From Planctomycetota bacterium (GTDB taxonomy: Bacteria; Planctomycetota; UBA1135; GCA-002686595): DNA of 64,000 nucleotides. Made by a program: the position numbers and the translations under genes. Within the stretch, counting starts at the first letter, position 1. Each line of letters begins with the position of its first letter. The notes under the pieces are model-generated. The model had not been told where the DNA came from, ran no database searches, and saw only the letters and a program-made list of their open reading frames with translations. Shown one piece after another: positions 8,515-17,563 of this stretch. The DNA lies in contig JADHOC010000014.1 of NCBI GenBank assembly GCA_016779205.1, positions 62,001 through 126,000 of the forward strand, read 5' to 3'.

Positions 8515-8612
8515 GGCAGGTGGGGGGGGAATAGGAGGGCCAGCGCGTGCTGCTGTATTTTCCGTCCGGACCGTGAATGCCGATAGGCTCGCTGGGTAGA
8601 AGCCCTCCAGAG

Positions 8613-9089
8613 ATGCTGCTGATCGAACCCAAGAGCTGGTGGAGGTCCGCCTTCGAGGTGACCGAACCGTCCACCGGGACGAAGTTCCTGCTCTCTCCCC
8701 GTGGGTTCAGGGAGGGCTGCTCCTTCAAGCTCGACGGGGACCAATACGAGCTCAAGCGGCAGCACTGGTCGGGCGGGCCCTTCCTGCTCGAGTGCAACGG
8801 CAGCGTGCTCCTTCGCGCGCACAAGCCGAGCGCGTTCAAGCGCTCCTTCGAGCTGAAGCACGGCCGTGAGCGCTTCACGGTCGCGGCGGGGAGCATGTGG
8901 AGCCGAGCCTACGTGCTTCGTCAGGGCTCGCGGGTGCTCGGGCGTCTCGAGCGCACGTCGTGGTGGAGTCAGCGAGCCGAGGCGGACCTCCCCGAGGACC
9001 TGCCGCTGATCTTCAGGGTCTTCGTGGTGTCCCTGGTGCTCCTGATGTGGCGTCGCGAGCACGGCGCCGCGGTCAGCGGGGCCAGCTAG
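8613..9089 (+). CDS. Conserved hypothetical protein, possible LURP-one/tubby-C-like fold
   Basis: About 158 residues starting MLLIEPKSWWRSAFEV, with many short beta-strand-like stretches (YELKRQHWSGGPFLLE, NGSVLLRAHKP, FELKHGRERFTVAAG, YVLRQGSRVLGRLER). The C-terminal hydrophobic helix LPLIFRVFVVSLVLLMWRRE could be a membrane tail or a buried helix. The strand-rich body around a C-terminal helix recalls LURP-one-like/tubby-C proteins that bind membranes, but this is only a fold-level impression. The start is chosen at an internal ATG; an upstream in-frame ATG at 8577 adds 12 residues without family character. Confidence 0.6.
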   Translation: MLLIEPKSWWRSAFEVTEPSTGTKFLLSPRGFREGCSFKLDGDQYELKRQHWSGGPFLLECNGSVLLRAHKPSAFKRSFELKHGRERFTVAAGSMWSRAYVLRQGSRVLGRLERTSWWSQRAEADLPEDLPLIFRVFVVSLVLLMWRREHGAAVSGAS

Positions 9090-9243
9090 GGGGCGGCGCG
9101 GTCCATCGGCCAACGGGCCGCTCCGATGGTGGGCGGCGACCCGGCCTCCCGGGGCGGCCAGGACCCGCGGAGGGCGCCACGCCGGCCAGGCGAGCGCGCC
9201 TTCACCTGCGCGCAGAATCCCGCCCGCGCCCTAGACTGGGCCC

Positions 9244-12200
9244 ATGCTCCCCTTCCCCCGTCGCGCCGCCTCGATCCTCCCCGCCGGACTCCTCCTCGCA
9301 GCGCCGCTCCTCGCGCAGGACGCCTCCCCTGGCGACTCGCTGCTCAGCTCCTTCGAGGTGCCCGAGGGCCTGGACGCGACCCTCTGGGCGGAGTCCCCGT
9401 CGCTCTTCAACCCGACGGCCATGGACGTGGACGCCCGGGGGCGCGTGTGGGTCACCGAGGCGGTGAATTACCGCCAGTGGGGGGGGCGCAACCCCGGCAA
9501 GCACTTCGACGGGGGCGACCGGGTCGTGATCCTGGAGGACACCGACGGCGACGGGGTCTGCGACGCGTCCAAGGTCTTCGTCCAGGACCCCGACCTCACC
9601 GCGCCGCTGGGGATCGCCGTCGTGGGGGACCGCATCTACGTGTCCTGCTCGCCCAACCTCTACGTGTACGAGGACACCGACGGGGATGACATCGCCGACC
9701 GGCGCGAGGTGGTGCTGACCGGCTTCGGCGGCTTCGACCACGACCACGGGCTGCACTCGGTGGTGCCGCACGTGGACGGCAAGCTGTACGTGGCCGTGGG
9801 CAACGCGGGTCCGCACATGGTCACCGGCCCCGATGGGTGGTCCCTGCGATCGGGCAGCCTCTACCGCGGCGGCGGGCCCCGCTCGGTGGAGAACCGGCCC
9901 GGGCTCGTGAGCGATGACGGCGAGGTGTGGACCGGCGGGCTCGTGCTGCGCATGAACCACGACGGGTCGGACATCGAGGTGATGGGCCACAACTTCAGGA
10001 ACAACTACGAGGTGGCGGTCAACGCCATGGGGGAGCTGTTCACCGCCGACAACGACGACGACGGGAACCGCTCGTGCCGGACGACCTGGGTCATGCCGGG
10101 GGGGAACTACGGCTTCTTCAGCTCGGACGGGTCGCGCTCGTGGCAGGCGGACCGGCGCCCGGGGCTCACGACCCAGGAGGCCCATTGGCACCAGACCGAC
10201 CCCGGCGTCCTCCCGGCAGGAACGATCAACGGCGGCGGCGGCCCCACGGGGGTCGCGGTGTACGAGGGCGAGCTCATGGCGCGCTGGATCGACGGCGCCG
10301 TGCTCAACTGCGACGCCGGGGCGCGCGTGGTCTACGCCCACCGGCCACGGGCCGTGGGCGCGGGGATCGAGCTGGACCCGGGCTTCCTGATCCGCCCGCG
10401 GGCGGACGAGACCGGCCAGACCGGCCAGTGGTTCCGGCCGAGCGACGTGGCCGTGGGGCCTGCGGGTGAGGTCTACGTGGCGGACTGGTACGACCCGGGC
10501 GTCGGGGGCCACGCGGCGCGGGACCGGGAGGCCTACGGACGGATCCTGCGCATCGCGCCCGCGGGCGCCGAGGTCAAGACGCCGACCGTGGACGTCAGCC
10601 GCTTCCCCGGCGCCCTCGCGGCCCTCAAGTCCCCGGCGCCGGCGGTGCGTGAGCTCGCCCGTGAGGCCCTGGTGATGATGGGAGCCGAGGTCGCCCCCGC
10701 CCTCCTCATGGCGGCGGTGAGCGACGGAGACGATGAGCGCTTCGCCGCCCGCTGCGCGCAGGTGCTGACCTCGTCGGAGCACGCCGCCGACCTCCTGAAG
10801 CTCCCGCCTCCCCCGGCCGCAGGCAGGGCCCCCGCCCCGCTGCCGCTCCCCCCGAACAGCGTGTTCGTGATCGAGGCGGCGCTCCGTCAGGACGCGGAGC
10901 TCACGGCGGCGTCCCTCGTTGGCCACGGGGCGGTGGAGACGATGGAGCCGGCGATGCTCCGCCGCGTGCTGCGGGCTCTCTGTGGGGAGGCGCTCGAGGG
11001 GCCCGTGCTGGAGCTCTGCCTGGAGGCCGCCGCCCGCGTGGATGGCGCTGACCCCTGGCTCCTGGAAGCCCTGGCACAGGTGCTCGAGGCGGACCCTGAT
11101 CTCGCCTACGCGGAGCTCTCGGCTTCCTTCGCCGACACGCCCCTCGCCTGGGATGAACGCTTCGAGGCGCTGGCCTGGCGCCTCCACCCCGAGGGCGCCG
11201 TGGCCGGGCTCGCAGCGCGCGCCATGAGCCCCCAGCTCGACGCCGCCGCCCGCCGGCGCGCCCTGGACGCCCTGGCCTTCGCCCCCGGGCGCGCCGCGGC
11301 GGACGCCGTGGCCGTGGCCGCGGTGGCGGGCCCCGAGGACCTGCGCGGCTACGCCGGCTGGTGGGTCGAGCACCGCAGCGGCAACGACTGGCGCGACTAC
11401 GGCCTGAACATCTCGACCGGCACCCTCGCGGACGCGGAGCGGGCCTGGGCCAGCGAGGTCATGGGCGAGGGCACCGTCGACTTCGACGTGGCGCTGGAGC
11501 GCGCGTCCATGGCGTGGCTCGTGGTCACCAACGGCGGCGACGGGAACTCCTGTGACTGGGCGGCGTGGATCGACCCGCGCGTGGTGCTCGCCGACGGGCG
11601 CGAGGTGTCGCTCTCGAGCGGCTGGGTGGAGGCCCGGGCGGAGTGGGGTAGCGTCAACTCCAACCGCGACCCCCAGGGCGGCCCGCTCGAGGTGGGCGAC
11701 GTGACCTACGAACGCGGCATCGGGACCCACGCCCACAGCGAGGTGGCCTTCTCGCTCCCCGCGGGCGCCGTGCGGCTCCTGGGCAGCTGCGGCCCCGAGC
11801 GGGGCGGCACGGAGCAGAACATCGGGTCCAGCACGTCGGTCACCTTCGAGGTCTGGATCGAGCGCGCGGACGAACCCGCCGCGGTCCTCGAGTGGCTCGC
11901 GGAGTTCACGGCCGAGGACGCCTCGGCCGAGACCCGGAGGGCGGCCATGGAGCGGCTGGCCTCCAACGAGCAGGGCGCCTTGTTGCTGATCCAGGCCAAG
12001 CGCGACGGCGACCTGGATCCCGCGCTGGTGCCTGACGTCGCGGCGCTGCTCCACGGCAGCGACCAGCTCGCGATCCGCGCCCTGGCGAGCGAGCACTTCG
12101 AGCGGCCGGGAATGGAGGGCACGGAGATCCCCTCGATCGGTGAGTTGATGGCGCTCGAGGGGGACGCGGCGCGGGGCCGCAAGGTCTTCCTGGACGAGGA

Positions 12201-13179
12201 GCGCGCGCGGTGCGTCACCTGCCACGCGTTCCAGCTCGGCGACGTGCGCGTCGGCATCGACCTGGGCCCCGAGCTCACCCAGATCCGCAAGAAGCTCACG
12301 GGGGAGGCGCTCTTCGACGCGATCCTGAACCCGAGCGCCTCCATCGCCTTTGGCTACGACACGTACCTGCTGGAGACCGAGGACGGCCTCCTGCACTCGG
12401 GCTTCCTGCTGGCGGACGGCGCCACCGTGGCGCTGCTCGAGACGGACGGTGAGCGCGTCACCTTCGGGCGCGACGAGATCAAGCAGCGGACCAAGCAGAA
12501 GGTCTCGACCATGCCCCAGGGGCTGGCCTCGGACCTCACGCCCCAGGAGCTCGCGGACCTCGTGGCCTTCCTCGGGGAGGACCACGGCGCCGAGCCCGAC
12601 TTCGGCGATCCGGTGGTCCTCTTTGATGGGGGAGGGCTCGACGCGTGGACGTACCACCTGTCCGACCCTTCGGTGGCCTTCGGTGACGTGTGGTCCCTGC
12701 GGGACGGCGTGATCCGCTGCGAGGGGCGGCCGTCCGGCTATCTCAAGACGCGCGAGAGCTTCGAGAGCTATCTGCTCACCCTCGAGTGGCGGTTCGATCC
12801 CGCGAGCGGTCCGGGCAACTCCGGCGTCCTGCTTCGCATGACCGGCGAGGACAAGGTCTGGCCGCGGTCCATCGAGGCGCAGCTGCAGCACCGGAACGCG
12901 GGGGACTTCTGGAACATCGACGCCTTCGGGATGCGCACCGATCCCACCCGGCTCCGGGGCCGCAACACGAGGCGACGGGCGCCCTCCTCCGAGCGGCCCG
13001 TGGGCGAGTGGAACCGCTACGAGATCCTGGTGGATGGACCGCGGGTGGAGCTCCGCGTGAACGGCGTGCTGCAGAACACCGCGGATTGGTGCGAGGAGGT
13101 CTGGGGACCGATCTGCCTCCAGTCCGAGGGGGCCGTCATCGAGTTCCGGGACATCCAGCTCCGCCCGATCCGGCGCTGA
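9244..13179 (+). CDS. PVC-type heme-binding protein: dehydrogenase-like propeller, HEAT, NPCBM, cytochrome c and DUF1080
   Basis: A 1311-residue secreted protein with a signal peptide ending near LLLAAPLLAQD. Residues about 30-450 form the planctomycete membrane-bound dehydrogenase-like beta-propeller (FNPTAMDVDARGRVWVTEAVNY, NNYEVAVNAMGELFTADNDDDGN). Residues about 460-760 are helical HEAT-type repeats. About 770-875 is an NPCBM-like carbohydrate-binding module (YERGIGTHAHSEVAFSLP). A cytochrome c module has CVTCH at residues 990-994. The C-terminal 190 residues are a DUF1080/3-keto-disaccharide hydrolase-like lectin fold (GNSGVLLRM, RYEILVDGPRVELRVNG). Such proteins are a planctomycete and Verrucomicrobia hallmark, linked by inference to oxidative sugar degradation at the cell surface. 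Confidence 0.9.
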   Translation: MLPFPRRAASILPAGLLLAAPLLAQDASPGDSLLSSFEVPEGLDATLWAESPSLFNPTAMDVDARGRVWVTEAVNYRQWGGRNPGKHFDGGDRVVILEDTDGDGVCDASKVFVQDPDLTAPLGIAVVGDRIYVSCSPNLYVYEDTDGDDIADRREVVLTGFGGFDHDHGLHSVVPHVDGKLYVAVGNAGPHMVTGPDGWSLRSGSLYRGGGPRSVENRPGLVSDDGEVWTGGLVLRMNHDGSDIEVMGHNFRNNYEVAVNAMGELFTADNDDDGNRSCRTTWVMPGGNYGFFSSDGSRSWQADRRPGLTTQEAHWHQTDPGVLPAGTINGGGGPTGVAVYEGELMARWIDGAVLNCDAGARVVYAHRPRAVGAGIELDPGFLIRPRADETGQTGQWFRPSDVAVGPAGEVYVADWYDPGVGGHAARDREAYGRILRIAPAGAEVKTPTVDVSRFPGALAALKSPAPAVRELAREALVMMGAEVAPALLMAAVSDGDDERFAARCAQVLTSSEHAADLLKLPPPPAAGRAPAPLPLPPNSVFVIEAALRQDAELTAASLVGHGAVETMEPAMLRRVLRALCGEALEGPVLELCLEAAARVDGADPWLLEALAQVLEADPDLAYAELSASFADTPLAWDERFEALAWRLHPEGAVAGLAARAMSPQLDAAARRRALDALAFAPGRAAADAVAVAAVAGPEDLRGYAGWWVEHRSGNDWRDYGLNISTGTLADAERAWASEVMGEGTVDFDVALERASMAWLVVTNGGDGNSCDWAAWIDPRVVLADGREVSLSSGWVEARAEWGSVNSNRDPQGGPLEVGDVTYERGIGTHAHSEVAFSLPAGAVRLLGSCGPERGGTEQNIGSSTSVTFEVWIERADEPAAVLEWLAEFTAEDASAETRRAAMERLASNEQGALLLIQAKRDGDLDPALVPDVAALLHGSDQLAIRALASEHFERPGMEGTEIPSIGELMALEGDAARGRKVFLDEERARCVTCHAFQLGDVRVGIDLGPELTQIRKKLTGEALFDAILNPSASIAFGYDTYLLETEDGLLHSGFLLADGATVALLETDGERVTFGRDEIKQRTKQKVSTMPQGLASDLTPQELADLVAFLGEDHGAEPDFGDPVVLFDGGGLDAWTYHLSDPSVAFGDVWSLRDGVIRCEGRPSGYLKTRESFESYLLTLEWRFDPASGPGNSGVLLRMTGEDKVWPRSIEAQLQHRNAGDFWNIDAFGMRTDPTRLRGRNTRRRAPSSERPVGEWNRYEILVDGPRVELRVNGVLQNTADWCEEVWGPICLQSEGAVIEFRDIQLRPIRR

Positions 13180-13256
13180 GTCCACTCCCCGGGGCTGACC
13201 CAGGGATGGGCCCGAGGTCGGCCTCGAGGGCCAGGAGTGCGGTTTACTGATCTTTA

Positions 13257-13301
13257 TTGCGAATGAGTCTCAAATGCGCTTGTGCTGAGAATGGGTCTCA
13301 G
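13257..13301 (+). promoter_or_regulatory. Two Fur-like operator boxes upstream of the porin/FMN-protein operon
   Basis: Box 1 is TTGCGAATGAGTCTCAA (13257-13273) and box 2 is CTGAGAATGGGTCTCAG (13285-13301). Box 2 has perfect 6-base inverted arms around 5 bases, and box 1 has one mismatch between arms. Both fit the 7-1-7 Fur pattern (TGAxAAT-N-xTTxTCA-like, here TGAGAAT-G-GGTCTCA). Centres are 28 bp apart, 74 bp before the porin start. They stand out as AT-richer and repeated within a very GC-rich region. Fur binding is an inference. Confidence 0.6.
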
Positions 13302-13374
13302 TTGAGGTCTGCGCCTTCGGCAAGCGTCCCTTCCCGACGCTCGCCTGCCCGAACCCCGACCTCGACCATCCTCC

Positions 13375-14658
13375 ATGCTCCCGCTCGCCCTCCTCGCAGC
13401 CCTCACCCCCGCGGTGCCGCCCGCCCAGCAGCCTGCCGCTGACGACATCGAGGCCCGCCTCCGCGCCCTGGAGGCGGACCGCGACCGGATCTCCGCCGAG
13501 CTCGAGTCGGCCATGGACGCCCTCGCGGACGCCGAGGTCGAGGTGGACGTCGCCGCCGACGTCGACCCCGACAAGAAGGCCGCCTGGGAGGCGCTCGCCA
13601 GCCGCAACCTCGCGCCCCGGGCCTCGGCGGTGTACTCCGCCGACGGGCTCTCCTTCGGCGGCTACGGGGAGTTCCTGGGCGAGGTGACCCGCAACCAGAG
13701 CGGGGACGACTTCGATGCCCTGCGCTGGGTCATGTACTTCGGCAGCCGCTTCTCGGACGACTGGATCTTCAACTCGGAGATCGAGATCGAGCACGGCACC
13801 ACGAGCGCCTCCTCCGCGACCACGGACTCCGCGGGCAGCGTCTCCATCGAGTTCGCGTACCTGGACCATCTGCTGAACGACAGCACCGCCCTGCGTGGCG
13901 GCGTGGTCCTGGTGCCGCTGGGGTTCATCAACGAGCGCCACGAGCCGACCACCTTCCTCGCCTCGGCCCGGCCCGAGACGGAGAAGCGCATCATCCCGTC
14001 GACCTGGCGCTCCACGGGGATCGGCGGCTACGGCCAGCTGGGCGACTTCGCCTGGACCGGATACGCCATCAACGGTCTCAACGGGGAGGAGTTCGACGCC
14101 AGCGGCGTCCGCGGGGGGCGCCAGAAGGCGAACCGCGCCTCGATCGACACCGTCGCGCTGACCGCTCGCCTCGACTACATCGCAATCCCCGGGGTCACGG
14201 TGGGGGCCTCGGTCTTCCACGGCAACTCGGGCGTCAACACGCCGGAGGACCTCGGCACCACCATCTGGGACCTGCACGGCGAGTGGAACGAGGGGCCCTG
14301 GACGGTGCGCGGGCTCTACGCGTCCTCGAACATCGACGACACCGCCGCGTTCAACACCCGGACCGGGGAGAATCTCGCCGAGCAGATGCGCGGCTGGTAC
14401 CTCGAGGCGGGCTATGACCTGTTCTCGTTCATCGACGCGCCCGCCGGCCAGAGCCTCGACGCCTTCGTGCGCTACGAGGACCTGGACACCCAGGCCAAGA
14501 TGGCCACCGGGTTCTCGGCCTCGGGCGGCAAGGTCGACGAGTACACCACCGTGGGTCTGAACTACCGCCCCCTGGACCAGGTGGTCCTCAAGACGGATTA
14601 CACCATGCTCGACGAGGGCGACGACGTGTACCGCTTCCTGATCGGCTACGCCTTCTGA
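13375..14658 (+). CDS. Outer-membrane porin-like beta-barrel protein
   Basis: A 427-residue protein with a signal peptide (LPLALLAALTPAVPPAQQ) and an N-terminal coiled coil (about residues 22-60, heptad-like ARLRALEADRDRISAELES) typical of trimeric porins. The rest alternates polar and aromatic residues in barrel strands, beginning FGGYGEFLGEV and including RWVMYFGSRFSDDWIFNSEIEIEHG, and ends with a short strand in aromatic Phe (FLIGYAF), the outer-membrane insertion signature. The family resembles phosphate/pyrophosphate-selective porins; specificity cannot be read. It is first in an operon with an FMN-binding protein 7 bases downstream, behind two Fur-like boxes. Confidence 0.8.
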   Translation: MLPLALLAALTPAVPPAQQPAADDIEARLRALEADRDRISAELESAMDALADAEVEVDVAADVDPDKKAAWEALASRNLAPRASAVYSADGLSFGGYGEFLGEVTRNQSGDDFDALRWVMYFGSRFSDDWIFNSEIEIEHGTTSASSATTDSAGSVSIEFAYLDHLLNDSTALRGGVVLVPLGFINERHEPTTFLASARPETEKRIIPSTWRSTGIGGYGQLGDFAWTGYAINGLNGEEFDASGVRGGRQKANRASIDTVALTARLDYIAIPGVTVGASVFHGNSGVNTPEDLGTTIWDLHGEWNEGPWTVRGLYASSNIDDTAAFNTRTGENLAEQMRGWYLEAGYDLFSFIDAPAGQSLDAFVRYEDLDTQAKMATGFSASGGKVDEYTTVGLNYRPLDQVVLKTDYTMLDEGDDVYRFLIGYAF

Positions 14659-14665
14659 TCTCGCC

Positions 14666-15265
14666 ATGCTTCGCCTCCGAACCCTGATTCCCCTCGCCCT
14701 CACGGCCATGGCCCTCTCCTTCGACTCCGCCTGGAGCCGGGGGGGGAGCGAGGTCATCGACCAGGCGCTCGAGAGGGCGTTCCCCGGCTGCACCATCGAG
14801 CGTGTGGTCTGCCGCCTCGGGGACCCCGAGCGGGCCAAGGTCAACGAGCTCGCGGACCAGAAGAAGTTCCGCAAGAAGACCACCTTCGCGTACGTCGCGC
14901 GCCGCAAGGGCGAGATTGTCGGCACCGCCTTCTTCGACTCCCACGTCGTCCGCTCGAAGCGCGAGACGCTGATGGTGGCGGTGAACCCGGGCGGTGACCT
15001 GCGCTGCGTGGACACCGTGGCCTTCGCGGAGCCTCCGGAGTACCTCGCCCAGGACGCCTTCTACGACTCGCTCAAGGGGCGTGGGCAGGGCCGGCCGCTG
15101 ACGCTAGGACGGGGCCTCGACGGGACGACGGGCGCGACCCTCACCTGCCGAGCGGTTGCCAACGCCTCCCGGCGGGCCCTCGCGCTGCACGAGGTCCTCG
15201 GCACCAAGGTGGGCCGGGCGAAGGCGGGCAAGAAGGCCAGGGCTTCGGCGCCCTCGGTTCCCTGA
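14666..15265 (+). CDS. Exported FMN-binding (flavinylated) domain protein
   Basis: A 199-residue protein with an N-terminal export signal (LIPLALTAMALSFDSAWS) and an FMN_bind domain like RnfG/NqrC. The flavin-attachment motif is DGTTGATLT (residues 152-160), fitting the D-x-x-S/T-G-A-T pattern in which the final Thr (Thr158) carries FMN through a phosphoester added by an ApbE transferase. The body has VGTAFFDSHVVRSKRETLMVAVNPGG, as in single-domain redox members. It sits between a porin and a membrane protein with many histidines, so it may shuttle electrons in the periplasm. No apbE gene is seen in the window. Confidence 0.82.
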   Translation: MLRLRTLIPLALTAMALSFDSAWSRGGSEVIDQALERAFPGCTIERVVCRLGDPERAKVNELADQKKFRKKTTFAYVARRKGEIVGTAFFDSHVVRSKRETLMVAVNPGGDLRCVDTVAFAEPPEYLAQDAFYDSLKGRGQGRPLTLGRGLDGTTGATLTCRAVANASRRALALHEVLGTKVGRAKAGKKARASAPSVP

Positions 15266-15295
15266 CCTCCCGGGCCCCATGAACACGATGCTCGC

Positions 15296-15805
15296 GTGAC
15301 GCGCTCCTCTGCACGGCTCCTCCATATCGCGTCGCTCCTGGTCATCGGGAGCGGCGCGATCTGGGCGTATCTGCGCTACGTGCACGACCTCGGCCCCGAG
15401 CCGGAGGACCCGGTGCTTGCGATGGAGTGGAGCGGGATTCACCCCTGGGAGCCGGCGCTTCGCAACCTGCATCTGCTCGCTGCGCCGCTCCTCGTCTTCG
15501 CCGTCGGACTCATCTGGAGCGGTCACGTGGCGCCGCGCCTGTTTCGGCCCTGGGCCCGCCGGGCGACGGGGCTCGGGCTGGCGCTCCTCTTCGGGCCGAT
15601 GGTGATCACCGGGGTCCTGTTGCAGTTCGCCGAGTCCGAGGCGAGCCGCACGCTCTGGGCGTGGGCCCACGGCCTCTCCTCGTTGGTCTGGGCAGGGGCC
15701 TACCTGGCCCACCGGCTGCGGCCCAAGGGGCGCCGGGTCGCGGGGAACCCAGTTCCTGATTCCCCTGAATCGCCCGCGGCCTCGGGCGAATCGTCCTCCA
15801 GATGA
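15296..15805 (+). CDS. Four-helix integral membrane protein, candidate cytochrome-b/DUF4405-like electron carrier
   Basis: A 169-residue protein with four predicted membrane helices (about residues 8-25, 57-77, 91-112 and 121-140). Histidines lie in or next to the helices: HIAS in helix 1, NLHLLAAP in helix 2, SGHVAP after helix 2, WAHGLSS and LAHRL around helix 4. This pattern suits b-type heme ligation, and DUF4405-like proteins often accompany exported flavinylated proteins. It starts with GTG at 15296, 30 bases after the FMN-binding gene. Heme binding is an inference; no family signature is certain. Confidence 0.6.
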   Translation: MTRSSARLLHIASLLVIGSGAIWAYLRYVHDLGPEPEDPVLAMEWSGIHPWEPALRNLHLLAAPLLVFAVGLIWSGHVAPRLFRPWARRATGLGLALLFGPMVITGVLLQFAESEASRTLWAWAHGLSSLVWAGAYLAHRLRPKGRRVAGNPVPDSPESPAASGESSSR

Positions 15806-15847
15806 CACCCTCGAAGTGCAGCGAGTGCGGCACCGCGGGAGCGAGGC

Positions 15848-17563
15848 TCAGCGCCGGACCAGGAACTGGACCTGCAGCCCCTCCGGCCCGTCCACCACGG
15901 TGATCAGGTCGAGTCGGCCGTCCCCATCAAGGTCGCGGGCGCGCACGCCGCGGTCATCCTTGCCCGGCCAGGTAGGGAAGCTGGCCACCGGCTGTTCTCC
16001 GGCGGTCGCGTCCCGCAGTCCCTTGCCCGGTGCCACGGCGAAGCGGTCGAGCTCCCCGAGGTCGATGACACTCTCCTCACCGTCGCCGAGGCGGTCGAGG
16101 TCGTTGAGCACCACCTTCTCGATGATGCCGTCCACGCCGTCCTCCACGGAGAGGTCCTCGAAGCGCTGCTGCGCGGGGGCGCAGTTGGCGAAGACCATCA
16201 GCTGGTCGTCGACCACGTCGACGATGTCGTTCGCCTCGCCGTCGCCGTCCCAGTCGATCCTGCGGGCGGGGATGTCCCACTGGGCCTCAAGCTGCTCGGA
16301 GACCTCCTCGAACTCGTTCAAGAGCTTGAAGATGCGCGGGATCCGCAGGGCCAGGGTCGTCCGGCGGGTCGGGCGCCGGTCGAAGGTGCCCCCCTTGTTC
16401 TCGTAGGTGAAGACGTCGAAGTCGAGCTTGCCGGGGACCACGAGGAACTTGACCAGCTGGGCCAGCGAGATGCGCTCGCCGCGCACGATCTGCAGGTCCG
16501 GCGCCTCGTCGCCGAGCACGTCGCGCACGAAGAAGTAGAGGACGTTCCCCGAGGCCTTGAGGACCTGGTCCGGCGCGCCGGAGGGGCCCGCGAGGGTGGC
16601 GCCGCGGTAGACCTTGAAGGTGCCCTCGGAGCTCACGATGAGGTCCCTGGGCCCCTCGCCGTCGAGGTCGACGGCGCGCCACTGGGCGAGCCCGCTGACC
16701 GCGCCCAGGAGGTTGTCGAGGTCGAGGTCGCTGGCCGACGGCGCGCTCCGTAGCTCGGAGAGGTCGAGGCTCCAGGTCGGCCGCGCGTCGATCTCGGGCT
16801 TCGCGAGGTGGAACGCCACCCGCTCCGAGGTCTCGGACACCAGGTCGAGCTGCCCGTCCCCGTCGATGTCGTCCATGCTGAACCAGGGGACGCGCACCCG
16901 CTGGGAGAACGTGGATGAGAGGCGGTCGGGGTCGCCCGTCCGGTAGTCGATCTCGGGCTCGTACTCGACCTCGATCGGGTCGGACCAGGCGAGCTTCCCG
17001 GCGTCATCCAGGCCCCGGTTGAGGCGCATGTGGAAGCGGCCGGGGCCGGGGAGGACGAGGTCGAGCCGGCCGTCCTCGTCCAGGTCCCGGGTGAACGGGA
17101 CGCGCACCGTGGCCGCCGGCAGGTACATGCCGGTCTCGAGCACCGTCTCGGGCTCGGACCACGCGCCGGCGGCCGTGAGCGACCGCCGCACCAGGGTCTT
17201 GCCGTCCGAGACCATCAGGACCTCCACCCGACCGTCGCCGTCGAGGTCGGCCAGGTCCCAGCCGGTGCTGCCCGCGGGCCACTGGAGGAGCGCGCCGGCG
17301 GCGGCGTACTTGCCCCCGGCGTCCAGGGCCTGGGCGAGGATGCCGGTCGGCGTCACGGAGAGCAGCTCGATCTTGCCGTCACCCGTCAGGTCCCGGAGGG
17401 CGAGGAGGCCCCCCTTCTTGGCCACGGCGAGCCGGGTCTCCGCGAAGTCCGCGTCCTGGGGAGGCGAGGTGGACGCTGACCCTGTGAGCGGCGTCGCGTG
17501 GGCGGCCCCGCCGGTGGCGGCGAGGAGCGCCACGAGTCCGAGTTGAAGGCTCTTGAGCGTCAT
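15848..17563 (-). CDS. Secreted FG-GAP/VCBS-repeat protein
   Basis: A 571-residue protein with a signal peptide (MTLKSLQLGLVALLAATGGAAHA). Calcium-binding FG-GAP/VCBS loops recur: DLTGDGKIELL, DLDGDGRVEVL, DLDEDGRLDLV, DDIDGDGQLDLV, DWDGDGEANDI and DLDGDGRLDLI, spread over the full length, as expected for an integrin-alpha-like propeller. It probably works outside the cytoplasm as a structural or binding protein. Its ATG overlaps the stop of the upstream, related gene (ATGA). It is last in a three-gene coupled operon (PDZ, FG-GAP, FG-GAP). Ligand unknown. Confidence 0.85.
   Translation of the reverse strand: MTLKSLQLGLVALLAATGGAAHATPLTGSASTSPPQDADFAETRLAVAKKGGLLALRDLTGDGKIELLSVTPTGILAQALDAGGKYAAAGALLQWPAGSTGWDLADLDGDGRVEVLMVSDGKTLVRRSLTAAGAWSEPETVLETGMYLPAATVRVPFTRDLDEDGRLDLVLPGPGRFHMRLNRGLDDAGKLAWSDPIEVEYEPEIDYRTGDPDRLSSTFSQRVRVPWFSMDDIDGDGQLDLVSETSERVAFHLAKPEIDARPTWSLDLSELRSAPSASDLDLDNLLGAVSGLAQWRAVDLDGEGPRDLIVSSEGTFKVYRGATLAGPSGAPDQVLKASGNVLYFFVRDVLGDEAPDLQIVRGERISLAQLVKFLVVPGKLDFDVFTYENKGGTFDRRPTRRTTLALRIPRIFKLLNEFEEVSEQLEAQWDIPARRIDWDGDGEANDIVDVVDDQLMVFANCAPAQQRFEDLSVEDGVDGIIEKVVLNDLDRLGDGEESVIDLGELDRFAVAPGKGLRDATAGEQPVASFPTWPGKDDRGVRARDLDGDGRLDLITVVDGPEGLQVQFLVRR

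Noticed and set aside
9202-13185. A 1327-codon open frame on the strand opposite the PVC-type heme protein gene
   Set aside because: Its protein is rich in Arg, Gly, Val and His with no domain, and it mirrors a gene with clear domains. Long antisense frames are expected at this GC content.
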